Assembly (NCBI GenBank): GCA_902547925.1
Contig: CACCQD010000004.1
Location: 1 to 64,000 of the forward strand
DNA length: 64,000 nucleotides
Direction of reading: 5' to 3'
Source: an uncultured SAR116 cluster alpha proteobacterium
Lineage (GTDB): Bacteria; Pseudomonadota; Alphaproteobacteria; Puniceispirillales; Puniceispirillaceae
The notes beneath the pieces are model-generated. The model had not been told where the DNA came from. It searched no databases and saw only the letters and a program-made list of their open reading frames with translations. Positions 21,805 through 32,281 of this stretch are shown here, one piece after another (positions within the stretch are counted from its first letter, which is position 1; every line of letters begins with the position of its first letter). Both the position numbers and the translations under genes were made by a program.

Positions 21805-23169
21805 CTAGAGAAGGGGGGGAATTGGCAGGGCGGTGACAAGATCGCCGATGGCGCGCTCAGGATCAAAGGGCTGGCGGACAAGCAACGCATCCGAGCGCGA
21901 GAGAACCGAGATCATCGAGCTGTCCTGCCGGTCAAAGGGGGTGATCAGCGGCAGATCATCGCAGCTATGGCTGAGGCGGGCGCGCAGATAATCCTCACGC
22001 TGGTCATTGGCAGGAAGCGGCGTTGCCAGCCGCGCCGTCAGCAGCGTCTCATCCGGTGCCCCGCCCGCCATATGAAGAATCGAGGGACGAAGGAAAATCA
22101 GCGCGCAGACAGCGCTGGAGACAGGATTGCCTGGCAGGCCAAGCAGCGGAATACCATCAACCCGACCATAGATCAGTGGCTTTCCCGGGCGCATCGCGAT
22201 CTTCCAGAAATCAAGCGCGCTTTTGGGGGAAGTGGCGGTGTCGGTGGTGGTGGCTTCGAGGTCGGAGACGATGTGGTCATGCACACCAACTGAGGCACCG
22301 CCGGTGGTGACAATCAGATCAAGCGGGCCATCGCCCACACACTGCGCTTCTCTTGCATCTCCTATATCTCTTAGACTTTTTACGTTTCTTACACTTCTTA
22401 CGCGGGCAAGCATCGCGCCCGGCTGGTCCCGTGCAATGCCAAGCGGCACGGCAATGGCACCGCAGGCAGCGACAAAGGCAGCAAGATAGGCGGCGTTCGA
22501 GGAAATGATCTGGCCGGGGCCGGGGGTTTCACCCGGGCTGACCAGCTCATCCCCGGTGGACAGGATGCCAACACGGGGGCGCGCATGAAAAGCGGCCTCA
22601 GCATGGCCGGTTGATAGCGCCAGTGCCAGGGCGCGCGCCGAGAGCGGCGTGCCGGCGGGCAATATCTGCGTGCCGGCTTTGACATCAAGCCCGGCAGTCC
22701 GGATGAAGCGGCCGGTGATCGGGGCCTCGGTAAGGGTGATGCTTGCGCCATTCTGTTCGGCGCTGGCGATGACATCTTCCTGCGGGATGATCGCATCGCC
22801 CCCATCGGGCACCACCGCACCGGTGAAAATGCGCACCGCCTCGCCGCTGTCAAGCCTGCCCGTCCAGGGATGGCCGGCGGCAGATTCGCCAATGCGGGTG
22901 AGGGTGATTTGCCCCTGGTTGTTGTTGTTGGCAAATATTAGGTCATGGCAATCGGCAGCATTGACCGCATAGCCATCCATCGCCGAGACATCCCGTTCGG
23001 GGAGGGTCAGGCGTGAGGCCAGGGGCGCGGCCAGTATGCGGCCATGCGCGCGCTCCAGCGGCAGTTGTTCACTGTCGGTGCGCGGCAAGCCCTCAAGAAT
23101 GCGGGCCAGCGCTTGATTAACCGGAAGCAAAGGCGGCATTGATTTTTTGGACGGGGAGTCAGTTGGCAT
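21805..23169 (-). CDS. moeA: molybdopterin molybdenumtransferase
   Basis: MDGYAVNAADCHD...GILSTGDELVSPGETPGPGQIISSN...GLPGNPVSS; contains RVRSVRNVKSLRDIGDAREAQ insertion. Confidence 0.93.
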   Translation of the reverse strand: MPTDSPSKKSMPPLLPVNQALARILEGLPRTDSEQLPLERAHGRILAAPLASRLTLPERDVSAMDGYAVNAADCHDLIFANNNNQGQITLTRIGESAAGHPWTGRLDSGEAVRIFTGAVVPDGGDAIIPQEDVIASAEQNGASITLTEAPITGRFIRTAGLDVKAGTQILPAGTPLSARALALALSTGHAEAAFHARPRVGILSTGDELVSPGETPGPGQIISSNAAYLAAFVAACGAIAVPLGIARDQPGAMLARVRSVRNVKSLRDIGDAREAQCVGDGPLDLIVTTGGASVGVHDHIVSDLEATTTDTATSPKSALDFWKIAMRPGKPLIYGRVDGIPLLGLPGNPVSSAVCALIFLRPSILHMAGGAPDETLLTARLATPLPANDQREDYLRARLSHSCDDLPLITPFDRQDSSMISVLSRSDALLVRQPFDPERAIGDLVTALPIPPLL

Positions 23170-23635
23170 TGAATTCACCGGATTTGCCACCCGATTTATG
23201 CGTAAGGTGGATGTTGGTGATGACCATCGAACGGTCAACCGCTTTGCACATGTCATAGATGGTCAGCGCGGCGATTGAGGCGGCAGTCATTGCCTCCATC
23301 TCGATGCCGGTGCGCCCGGTAACAGCACAGATGGCGGTGATGCGGATGCCCGGAAGGCTGACATCGGGGGTGAGGTCAAGCGTGACATGATCAAGGCCAA
23401 GCGGATGACAGAGCGGGATCAGCGCAGCTGTCTGTTTGGCCCCCATGATGCCGCCAAGACGCGCCACCTGAAGGACATCGCCCTTTTTCGCGCTGCCATC
23501 AATGATCATGGCGAGGGTTTCGGGCTGCATGGTGATCTCGCCACAGGCAATGGCGCGGCGGTCGGTCACTGGCTTTTCGCCGACATTGACCATACGCGCG
23601 GCACCGTCGCTGTCAAAATGGGTAAAATCGGCCAT
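23159..23635 (-). CDS. moaC: cyclic pyranopterin monophosphate synthase
   Basis: HFDSDGAARMVNVGEKPVTDRRA...LIPLCHPL...EMEAMTAAS. Confidence 0.96.
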   Translation of the reverse strand: MADFTHFDSDGAARMVNVGEKPVTDRRAIACGEITMQPETLAMIIDGSAKKGDVLQVARLGGIMGAKQTAALIPLCHPLGLDHVTLDLTPDVSLPGIRITAICAVTGRTGIEMEAMTAASIAALTIYDMCKAVDRSMVITNIHLTHKSGGKSGEFNAN

Positions 23636-23793
23636 CGGCAGGTATCTCCCTCAGTTTTCCTCGTTTTGTCCTGGTCGTAATGTCCTAGTTGGCAAATAGC
23701 ATGTATCTCGCAAAGATAGCATGCCACGGCGATAAGGTAATGATCATTCAGCAGCAATGATGATCATTTTTCAGAGAGGATCAGTGTAGTCGA

Positions 23794-24606
23794 TCATTTC
23801 AGTTTGGCGGCAACCGGGTTGGCGAGGATCGCTCTTGTGGCGGCGGCAACATCATCGGCGCGCATCAGCGACTCACCAATCAGGAAACAGCGTGCGCCAG
23901 ATTGCGCCATGCGGGCAAGATCGGCCGGGGCGAAGAGCCCGCTCTCGGCGATGGCAATGCGGTCATCGGGAAGGTGCGGGAGCATCGCCGCGCCCACATC
24001 AAGCGAGATGTCCATGGTTTTGAGGTTGCGGTTATTGATTCCCATCAAGGGTGATTTCAGGCGGTAGGCACGCTCCAACTCGGCCGCGTCATGCACCTCG
24101 ATCAGAACATCCATGCCGTAATCATGGGCGCAGGCCTCTAGCTCGGCAGCGCGCGCATCATCAAGCGCGGCCATGATCAGGAGGATGCAGTCAGCGCCAA
24201 GGGCTCTGGACTCGGCGATCTGTGCCACATCGATGATGAAATCCTTGCGCAGAACTGGCAGTCGGACAGCGGCGCGAGCGGCCACCAGAAATTCCGTTGC
24301 CCCCTGAAACCACGGGCCATCGGTCAACACCGACAGGCAGGTGGCCCCACCCGCCTCATAGGCGGCGGCCAGATTCTCAGGCTTGAAATCAGCCCGGATC
24401 AGTCCTTTTGAGGGGGAGGCCTTTTTCAGCTCGGCTATCAGGCCGTAACCGCTGGCCGAAGCGGCGGCAAGGGCGACGGTAAAACCACGGACGGGCGAGG
24501 CCGCCTTTGCCGCGCGGTCAAGATCGGCCATGCTACTTGTCCGGGTGAGGGATGCAACCTCATCACGCTTGCCAGCGATGATCTTTGCCAGAATGTCAGT
24601 CATCAA
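23794..24606 (-). CDS. trpC: indole-3-glycerol phosphate synthase
   Basis: [19 protein letters not shown]...[11 protein letters not shown]...GINNRNL. Confidence 0.96.
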   Translation of the reverse strand: MMTDILAKIIAGKRDEVASLTRTSSMADLDRAAKAASPVRGFTVALAAASASGYGLIAELKKASPSKGLIRADFKPENLAAAYEAGGATCLSVLTDGPWFQGATEFLVAARAAVRLPVLRKDFIIDVAQIAESRALGADCILLIMAALDDARAAELEACAHDYGMDVLIEVHDAAELERAYRLKSPLMGINNRNLKTMDISLDVGAAMLPHLPDDRIAIAESGLFAPADLARMAQSGARCFLIGESLMRADDVAAATRAILANPVAAKLK

Positions 24607-25690
24607 ACGGCCTTTCTGTCTGTGTCACGCCGCCTGTATAAGGCGGCGTGTTGGTGATGCGCACAAGCGCGGCAAGCGCGCCGCTGGCGCGGCCATCGTC
24701 AAGCGAGGTTTTTGCCATCGACGCACCATCGGCAAGCGAGGCGGCATGCCCACCGGCAACAAGCGCGGCGGCAGCGTTGAAGATGACAATATCACGATAG
24801 GGGCCGGTGGCTCCATCAAGAAGGGCGCGCAGATGCACCGCATTTTCGGCTGGTGTGCCGCCCAGCAGAGCATCTAGGTTGACTTCCTCAAGGCCGATAT
24901 CGGACGGCTGGATGGTGAATTCGGTGATCTGGCCATCGGCAAGGGCGGCGACATGGGTGGGGCCAGTGGTGGTGACCTCATCAAGGCCGTCTGCGCCATG
25001 CACAACCCAGGCATGGGTGGTGCCAAGCTGAGCCAACGCCTCGGCAAAGGGGCGGCACCATTTGCGGTCAAAGACGCCGACCATGATGCGCTGAACCAGC
25101 GCCGGATTGGCAAGCGGCCCCAACAGATTGAAGATGGTGCGAACACCGAGATCGGCACGCACCGGCCCGACATGGCGCATCGCCGCATGATGACGCGGCG
25201 CCATCAGGAAGCAGACCCCGGCCTCGGCAAGAGCGCGCTCAACCAGCGGCATCTCGCAGTCAAGATTGACCTCAAGACAAGACAGCACATCGGCAGCCCC
25301 GCTTTTGGAGGAGATCGCCCGATTGCCATGTTTGGCGACAGGAACGTCGCAGCCAGCCACGACGAAGGCGGTGGCGGTGGAAATATTATAGGTGCCGATG
25401 CAATCACCACCGGTGCCGACGATATCCATCGCTCCGGTGGGTGCTTCAATGGTGGTGGCCTTGACGCGCATTACGCTGGCGGCGGCGGCGATATCCTCGA
25501 CACGCTCCCCGCGCATTTTCAGGGCAACAAGAAAGGCCGACATCTGAATTTGGCTGACCTTGCCCTCCATGATCGCATCAAAACAGCCCCTGATGACGTC
25601 AGGAGCAGGCATCTCGCTTTCAATTTTTTGGCCGTCAATCTTCTGGCCGTCAATAAGGGCCAGCAGCGCGGTTTTCATTATGTCAGTCAT
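24596..25690 (-). CDS. trpD: anthranilate phosphoribosyltransferase
   Basis: [25 protein letters not shown]...[36 protein letters not shown]. Confidence 0.95.
   Translation of the reverse strand: MTDIMKTALLALIDGQKIDGQKIESEMPAPDVIRGCFDAIMEGKVSQIQMSAFLVALKMRGERVEDIAAAASVMRVKATTIEAPTGAMDIVGTGGDCIGTYNISTATAFVVAGCDVPVAKHGNRAISSKSGAADVLSCLEVNLDCEMPLVERALAEAGVCFLMAPRHHAAMRHVGPVRADLGVRTIFNLLGPLANPALVQRIMVGVFDRKWCRPFAEALAQLGTTHAWVVHGADGLDEVTTTGPTHVAALADGQITEFTIQPSDIGLEEVNLDALLGGTPAENAVHLRALLDGATGPYRDIVIFNAAAALVAGGHAASLADGASMAKTSLDDGRASGALAALVRITNTPPYTGGVTQTERPFDD
24626..24650. other. perfect 10-bp hairpin at the 3' end of trpD, just before trpC
   Basis: CACGCCGCCT gtata AGGCGGCGTG. Confidence 0.55.
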
Positions 25691-26099
25691 GACGCAATCC
25701 AGAGCAAAGGAAACAATCGCGCATATAAGCAGGTTTGAGGGCATGTGAAAAGATGCAGATGGACGGCTTTTGTCGCAGACCAGCTGAAAGATGGCGTGGC
25801 GTGGGGGTGGCGTGGGGGGAGAGGTGCGCGGGGGATGTTTGTGAGGGCGATGGTGCTTTGGGTAATAAGGTCGTGGATAAAGTTTGCGGCAAAAGAGGCG
25901 GCAGGGGGATGGCTTTTGCGGAAAATAGAGGGCGGGGGGCTGTGGTAGTTTTGCCCCATCGCTGATTTAACAATCAACTTGCGGGCGATTAACAAATTCG
26001 GCTAAAGCGCGCCCATTTCTGGATGCCCGTTTTCGGATGCCCATTATGGTTTCCGATTTCGGGATACCCATTCAAGGACGTCCGGGTTCGGGATGATGT

Positions 26100-27096
<997 letters not shown>

Positions 27097-27208
27097 ACGA
27101 GAAAGCCCGCCGGGAGCTGATGATAAGCAAAGGGGGCTGTTGCCAAATGGTGATGGCCCCTTTTGGTATGTCTGGTCTTTTCTTGACTTTGGTTAGGCGG
27201 GCATCTTT

Positions 27209-27880
27209 TCAGGCGTGCATCTGGTCGGGAAAGCGCTGGTCAAGGCGCAGGATCTGCGTCTCCAGCTGGGCCAGCGCCTCGCCATCAGGAACAGAGGCAC
27301 CGCAGAGCCGCAGAAAATTTGCCAGAATGCGGTAGCCAGCGACCGAGGCAATCGATTCCGGATGAAACTGCACGCCATGCAAATCCGCATCGACATGCGA
27401 GAGGCCCATGATCGCCCCCGCCGCGGTGCGGGCGGTGACTGTGAGTTCGGGGGGCAGGCTGTCCTCTTCAACATCAAGCGAGTGATAGCGGGTGACTGGA
27501 AATTCCTCTGGACAGCCGGACAGGATCTCGGTGCGGACAGCGTTTGAATGGCTGAGCGCGACAAGCGATAATTTGCCATGCACCGGCGGATCAAAGGGTT
27601 TGACACGCCCGCCAAAGGCAACGGCCAGCGCCTGATGGCCAAGACAGACGCCAAGCACCGGAACCCGGCCCTTGGCCGCGCGGATGAGATCAATCGTGAT
27701 GCCGGCATTTTCAGGCGTTCCTGGACCGGGCGAGATGATGATCCCCTGCGGCGCTGCATCCAAAATATCAGCAACCGTTGCGGCGTCATTGCGGATGATT
27801 TCTACCTCAGCACCAAGGTCGGAGAGAAAATGCCAAAGATTCCACGTAAAGCTGTCATAGTTATCAATCAGCGTGAACAT
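27209..27880 (-). CDS. trpG: anthranilate synthase component II (glutamine amidotransferase)
   Basis: MFTLIDNYDSFTWNLWHFLSDLG...GVCLGHQALAVAFGG...GVQFHPESI. Confidence 0.94.
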   Translation of the reverse strand: MFTLIDNYDSFTWNLWHFLSDLGAEVEIIRNDAATVADILDAAPQGIIISPGPGTPENAGITIDLIRAAKGRVPVLGVCLGHQALAVAFGGRVKPFDPPVHGKLSLVALSHSNAVRTEILSGCPEEFPVTRYHSLDVEEDSLPPELTVTARTAAGAIMGLSHVDADLHGVQFHPESIASVAGYRILANFLRLCGASVPDGEALAQLETQILRLDQRFPDQMHA

Positions 27881-28113
27881 GGGGTTAATCCTCGAAAGCG
27901 GGTGGTGGCTGGCAGGACAGACGTTGCAGGACGGCAGCATAGCAGGGTTCTACCGACAGATAAAAGCCAATATGTGTGAGGTGCGGTGGTAATTTTGGGC
28001 TGAGTGGGTTGGATATAGGGTGGAATGGGTGTATTTATATACGGTAAAATAATACCTTGTTTTTGACCCATTGAAAAATAACAATAATTTTAAATTATCT
28101 GAATTTTTTCTGT

Positions 28114-28142
28114 TTGACGGCGGGTGATGATGCGCCTATAAC
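28114..28142 (+). promoter_or_regulatory. candidate sigma70-type promoter for rplM-rpsI
   Basis: TTGACG - 17 bp - TATAAC, upstream of rplM. Confidence 0.5.
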
Positions 28143-28263
28143 CCAACCCAGCTCTCCGGCGCGCGCCTGCTGGCCGCCCGTTTTTAACGACCGTATTCTG
28201 ACTGAATTCTGATTGAATTCCTACTGGACTCTGGCTGGATCAGAGATTTTTGGAGACACCATT

Positions 28264-28731
28264 ATGCCTTTGCCAAGGACCTATGTCGCAACGCCGAAAG
28301 ACATCGAAAAGAAATGGTTCGTTGTCGATGCGGAAGATCTGGTACTGGGCCGCATGGCCTCGCTGATCGCTCTGCGGGTGCGCGGCAAACACAAGCCAAC
28401 CTATACACCGAACATGGATTGCGGTGATCACGTGATTGTCGTCAATGCCGAAAAGGTGAGGCTGACCGGCAACAAGCGCGCGAACAAAACCTATTACTGG
28501 CACACCGGCTATCCAGGCGGCATCAAGGAACGCACAGCCGAGAAAATTCTTGACGGTAAGTTCCCGACCCGCGTTGTCGAAAAAGCCGTTGAGCGGATGA
28601 TCCCGCGTGGCCCGCTTGGCCGCAACGCAATGCGCAATCTGCATGTCTATGCCGGGCCAACACACCCGCATGAGGCGCAGCAACCCGAAACGCTGGACAT
28701 CGCCAGTATGAACGTCAAGAACAAGAGGTAG
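28264..28731 (+). CDS. rplM: 50S ribosomal protein L13
   Basis: [18 protein letters not shown]...; start at [12 protein letters not shown]. Confidence 0.97.
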   Translation: MPLPRTYVATPKDIEKKWFVVDAEDLVLGRMASLIALRVRGKHKPTYTPNMDCGDHVIVVNAEKVRLTGNKRANKTYYWHTGYPGGIKERTAEKILDGKFPTRVVEKAVERMIPRGPLGRNAMRNLHVYAGPTHPHEAQQPETLDIASMNVKNKR

Positions 28732-28733
28732 TT

Positions 28734-29252
28734 ATGGCTGAAAAGACACAAACAGACGCCGCTGAAGCCACTGGCATGGCCGCGCTTGGCGCGCTGACAG
28801 AGGATGCTGCTGCGCCCACAATTGCTGAGGCACCTGTTGCTCCGGCAGAACCGAAGATCGACAATCTTGGCCGTTCCTACGCAACCGGCCGGCGGAAAGT
28901 CTCAGCAGCGCGTGTATGGGTGAAGCGGGGCACAGGCCAGATGAAAATCAATGGCCGGGACGTGAGTGAATATTTTGCCCGTCCGGTGTTGCAGATGATC
29001 CTTGCACAACCGTTCGAGACAACCGAGCGTGTTGGCGAGTTCGACGTGATCGCCACCGTCAAGGGTGGGGGCCTGTCCGGACAGGCTGGCGCTGTACGCC
29101 ATGGCATCAGCCGGGCGCTGACGCTGTTTGAGCCGGGCCTGCGGCCGGCGCTGAAGGCTGGGGGCTTCCTGACACGGGATTCACGCGCTGTCGAGCGGAA
29201 GAAATATGGTAAGGCGAAAGCCCGCAAGAGCTTCCAGTTTTCGAAGCGTTAG
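28734..29252 (+). CDS. rpsI: 30S ribosomal protein S9 with N-terminal acidic/Ala-rich extension
   Basis: [28 protein letters not shown]...[16 protein letters not shown]. Confidence 0.97.
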   Translation: MAEKTQTDAAEATGMAALGALTEDAAAPTIAEAPVAPAEPKIDNLGRSYATGRRKVSAARVWVKRGTGQMKINGRDVSEYFARPVLQMILAQPFETTERVGEFDVIATVKGGGLSGQAGAVRHGISRALTLFEPGLRPALKAGGFLTRDSRAVERKKYGKAKARKSFQFSKR

Positions 29253-29282
29253 CGTTCGCCAAGACTTTTCACAAGTGCGAGA

Positions 29283-29308
29283 GCCCGGCCCTTTGGCCGG
29301 GTTTTTTG
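29283..29308 (+). terminator. Rho-independent terminator after rpsI
   Basis: CCCGGCC-cttt-GGCCGGG followed by a T-run. Confidence 0.85.
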
Positions 29309-29405
29309 TTGGAGGCGAATGCTGGCGGGTGCATGTTTAGAACTCATGCTTGGTGGCTATTTTTTGGGGCTCGTCAAATCGCAATTCAAGGAGGCAACGA
29401 CGATC

Positions 29406-30120
29406 ATGTATCTGCCAACGCATTTTGCCAAAACCGATGCCCGGAGCATCACCGGGTTGATCGCTGAATTCGCCTTGTCCACGCTAGTGGCAGGGATTGG
29501 TGATGGCGCGGAGGACAATCATCTTCCGGTATTGTTGCTGGGCGAGGACAGGCTGGTCGGGCATGTCGCGCTGGCGAGCATCGCCAGCTTGAGGATGGTG
29601 CGCCGATGATGGCAATTTTTCGGGGCGAGAGCAGCTATGTCTCGTCGAATTGGTATCCGACAAAAAAAGCGCATCACCGGCATGTGCCAACCTGGAACTA
29701 TGAGTTCTTCGTGTCCATGGCCGGATCAGCTTTCAACATGACAGCCGGACAAAACGCGCCGTCGTCGTCCGCTTGAGGAAAACCATGGAGACGCGAATCA
29801 ATGGCGGCGAGGCTGGCGCATGGCTGATGCGCCGGAAAATTTATCGAGGCCAATTTGGCCAATGTCGTGGTGTTCAGCATCCCGATCGAGCGGATTGTCG
29901 GCAAATCAAAGCTGAACCAGAACAGGGGGTCGGTCGACCATGAGGCAGTCAAACAGGTGATGGACGAGAGGGGCCACAAACGCCTTGTCAGCTGGATGAA
30001 AATGCATAAGGTGCATGCGGTGCCAGTATCACCCGCGCCTGACGGGGCAAACATGTCGGATATTTCAGACGGGGCGAAACCGGCTGACATATCAAAGCCA
30101 CCCGATCAGGACAAAAAATA
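29406..30120 (+). pseudogene. PaiB-like FMN-binding negative transcriptional regulator, decayed
   Basis: MYLPTHFAKTDARSITGLIAEFALSTLVAGIGDGAEDNHLPVLL / IFRGESSYVSSNWYPTKKAHHRHVPTWNYE / FIEANLANVVVFSIPIERIVGKSKLNQNRG spread over shifted frames. Confidence 0.85.
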
Positions 30121-30522
30121 ATCAACAATGCTTTAGAGATAGAGCACGGTGAAAATCATGTTGATCCATTTTAGTTGTTTTTTGGTGTGCAGCCTCGCGC
30201 AATAAACCCTTCTCAGGCAAAAAGGCAGACCAATGAACATGGTCCATGGGTGCCAGTCATTGATGATGGCAATCGTGCTGGCAAGGCCGAGGACCGGCGC
30301 CAGTCATCTGAGTTGTTGTTCATATTTTGCAAATGCCATGAGGCGCACACTTTACCTCCAAATGAAAAACATGCGATCAAAACAATGGCAGGCGCGTTAA
30401 TGATTTGCCGGTATCAGGAAGCGCCTCAGTGAAGAGCGGCTGGCAAAAGCGGCTGGCAGAAATGGTTGGCGCAGTTAGCTGATCGAACTGGCACACAGAG
30501 AGGATAAAAAGAGGATGCAGAA

Positions 30523-31074
30523 ATGGCTGATGGGGTAAGTTATCTGTTGGTGGCATTGGAAATGGAGATGCCTGAAACAAGTGTGATACCGGCGGGCTTT
30601 GAGGTGTGTTTCACCGGTGTTGGCAAAATCAATGCCAGCCTTGCCGCTTCAAAAATCTGCGGCAGGCCTGATTGCCGGCGGGTGATCAATTATGGCACGG
30701 CGGGGACGCTGGATGCGGGGCTGGCAGGCCAGCTTGTGCGCGTGGCACGACTGGCGCAGCGCGATATGGATGCGCGGCCATTGGCACCTCTTGGCACAAC
30801 TCCGTTCGAGGAGGATGGCGGCATGATCGAGCTTGGCGGCGAGGGAGTCCTGCTCAGCACCGGTGATAATTTCGTCACTAGCCCACCCGCCCTCGTCAGC
30901 GACATTGTGGATATGGAGGGCTATGCCATCGCCAAAGCCTGTGCGCGCGCAACTGTGCCGTTTGAATGTTTCAAGTTTGTTACCGATCTGGCCGATAAAG
31001 AGGCGACAGCGAACTGGCGGGCGAATGTGGCCAAAGGGGGGTGGATGATGCTGGCAAAGCTGGCGACATTATAG
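30523..31074 (+). CDS. MTAN/nucleoside phosphorylase superfamily nucleosidase
   Basis: LLVALEMEMPE...FTGVGKINASLAAS...VDMEGYAIAKACA...FKFVTDLAD. Confidence 0.8.
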   Translation: MADGVSYLLVALEMEMPETSVIPAGFEVCFTGVGKINASLAASKICGRPDCRRVINYGTAGTLDAGLAGQLVRVARLAQRDMDARPLAPLGTTPFEEDGGMIELGGEGVLLSTGDNFVTSPPALVSDIVDMEGYAIAKACARATVPFECFKFVTDLADKEATANWRANVAKGGWMMLAKLATL

Positions 31075-31116
31075 GCGCGGCGGAGATGCCTTGCTGAAAT
31101 GGGTGCTGGCTGGCGG

Positions 31117-31749
31117 TCAGGTGGCCTGAAGCCCCGCTGTCACAACAACAAGCAGGAGCAGGACAACGCGGCTGCCGCTTTTCAGCATGGCCAGGTGCCG
31201 TGGTTTGCTCGGGCGGGCGCGCAGATGGCTGGCAAGAAGCGCATAGGCAAGCGCATTGGCCGCGCCAAACAGAACGAAGGTCGGGATCATGATAGAGAAT
31301 TGCGGCAATAGCGGGTGGTCAGGCGTGATGAAATGCGGCACAAAGGCGATGAAAAAACCGATCGATTTGGGATTGAACAGGATGACGATGGCGGCATCAC
31401 GAAAGGCCTAGGACGCAGACAGAGTGAGCGTGCCCGCAATCATTGGTGACGCCTGGCTGCCGCGCAGAATCATCCGCAGCCCAAGCTAGCAAAGATAGAG
31501 CGCGCCAAACCATTTCAACGTTGTGAACAGCGTCGAGGACACCAGAATCAGCGCTCCAAGACTAAGCAGTGAGGAGGTCATCGCAAGCAGTTCACCAAGC
31601 ACAACCCTCGCCAAGATGGCGAGCGCGGTGCGCCACCCATGGGCCAGCGCCTGCGAGACGACAAGCAGAATTGTCGGGCCGGGGATGATCAGGACAAAAA
31701 TAGTGGTGGCTTTAAAGGCGACCCAGTGATCAAATGACAAACAGGACAC
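31117..31749 (-). pseudogene. LysE/RhtB-family exporter interrupted by two in-frame TAG codons
   Basis: FDHWVAFKATTIFVLIIPGPTILLVVSQALAHGWRTALA...GALYLC*LGLRMIL...*AFRDAAIVILFNPKSIGFFIAFVPHFI; one frame, stops at 31486-31488 and 31408-31410. Confidence 0.85.
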
Positions 31750-32281
31750 CGTGCTGTGAAATGATCCGTCTAAATGTGACCAGTCTGAATGTGATCAGTC
31801 TGGAGGCGGGAAAATTTTTCTCCTATCTTGAATGACATTGACAATTTGTCGATAAAATATAAACGTAAGAGCATGGTTTTTTTGGAGACATGATCTTTTT
31901 GGGGCTAGTTTTTTTGGGGTGCGCGCCCAGTGGGAAAATCACCCCGTCTGGAAAGGCGTTGTCAAAACACCAAACAGGAACACCAAACCAAAACGTCAAA
32001 CATGAACGTCACTTGTTAACGCCACATAGAAACGCCAAGCAGCAGGCGTTGAGAGGGTGTCAGCCAGACAAGGGGTGGGCGCGTAAGCGAGCAGGGAGTG
32101 AGCGAAAGCAAGAACTGACAGAACCATCAGGAGCGGCGGCGCGCGGAAGTCAATTTGTTTGATCAATGGCAGAGGCTGAGAGCGGGAACCGAGAGCGGGA
32201 ACCTAGAGCAGGGCCAATAATTTTAGCCATGGGTAGACGCCGAGAACGCGGGCTGGGAGCCATGTACTGGGGATAGTCACG

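Noticed and set aside
30175-30432. 85-aa ORF between paiB remnant and nucleosidase
   Set aside because: No recognisable domain, no clear RBS, in a decayed intergenic region.
31117-31749. Programmed amber recoding (pyrrolysine or suppression) of the LysE-like gene
   Set aside because: No supporting genes in the window; neighbouring pseudogenes make ordinary inactivation more likely. Kept only as a low-priority check.
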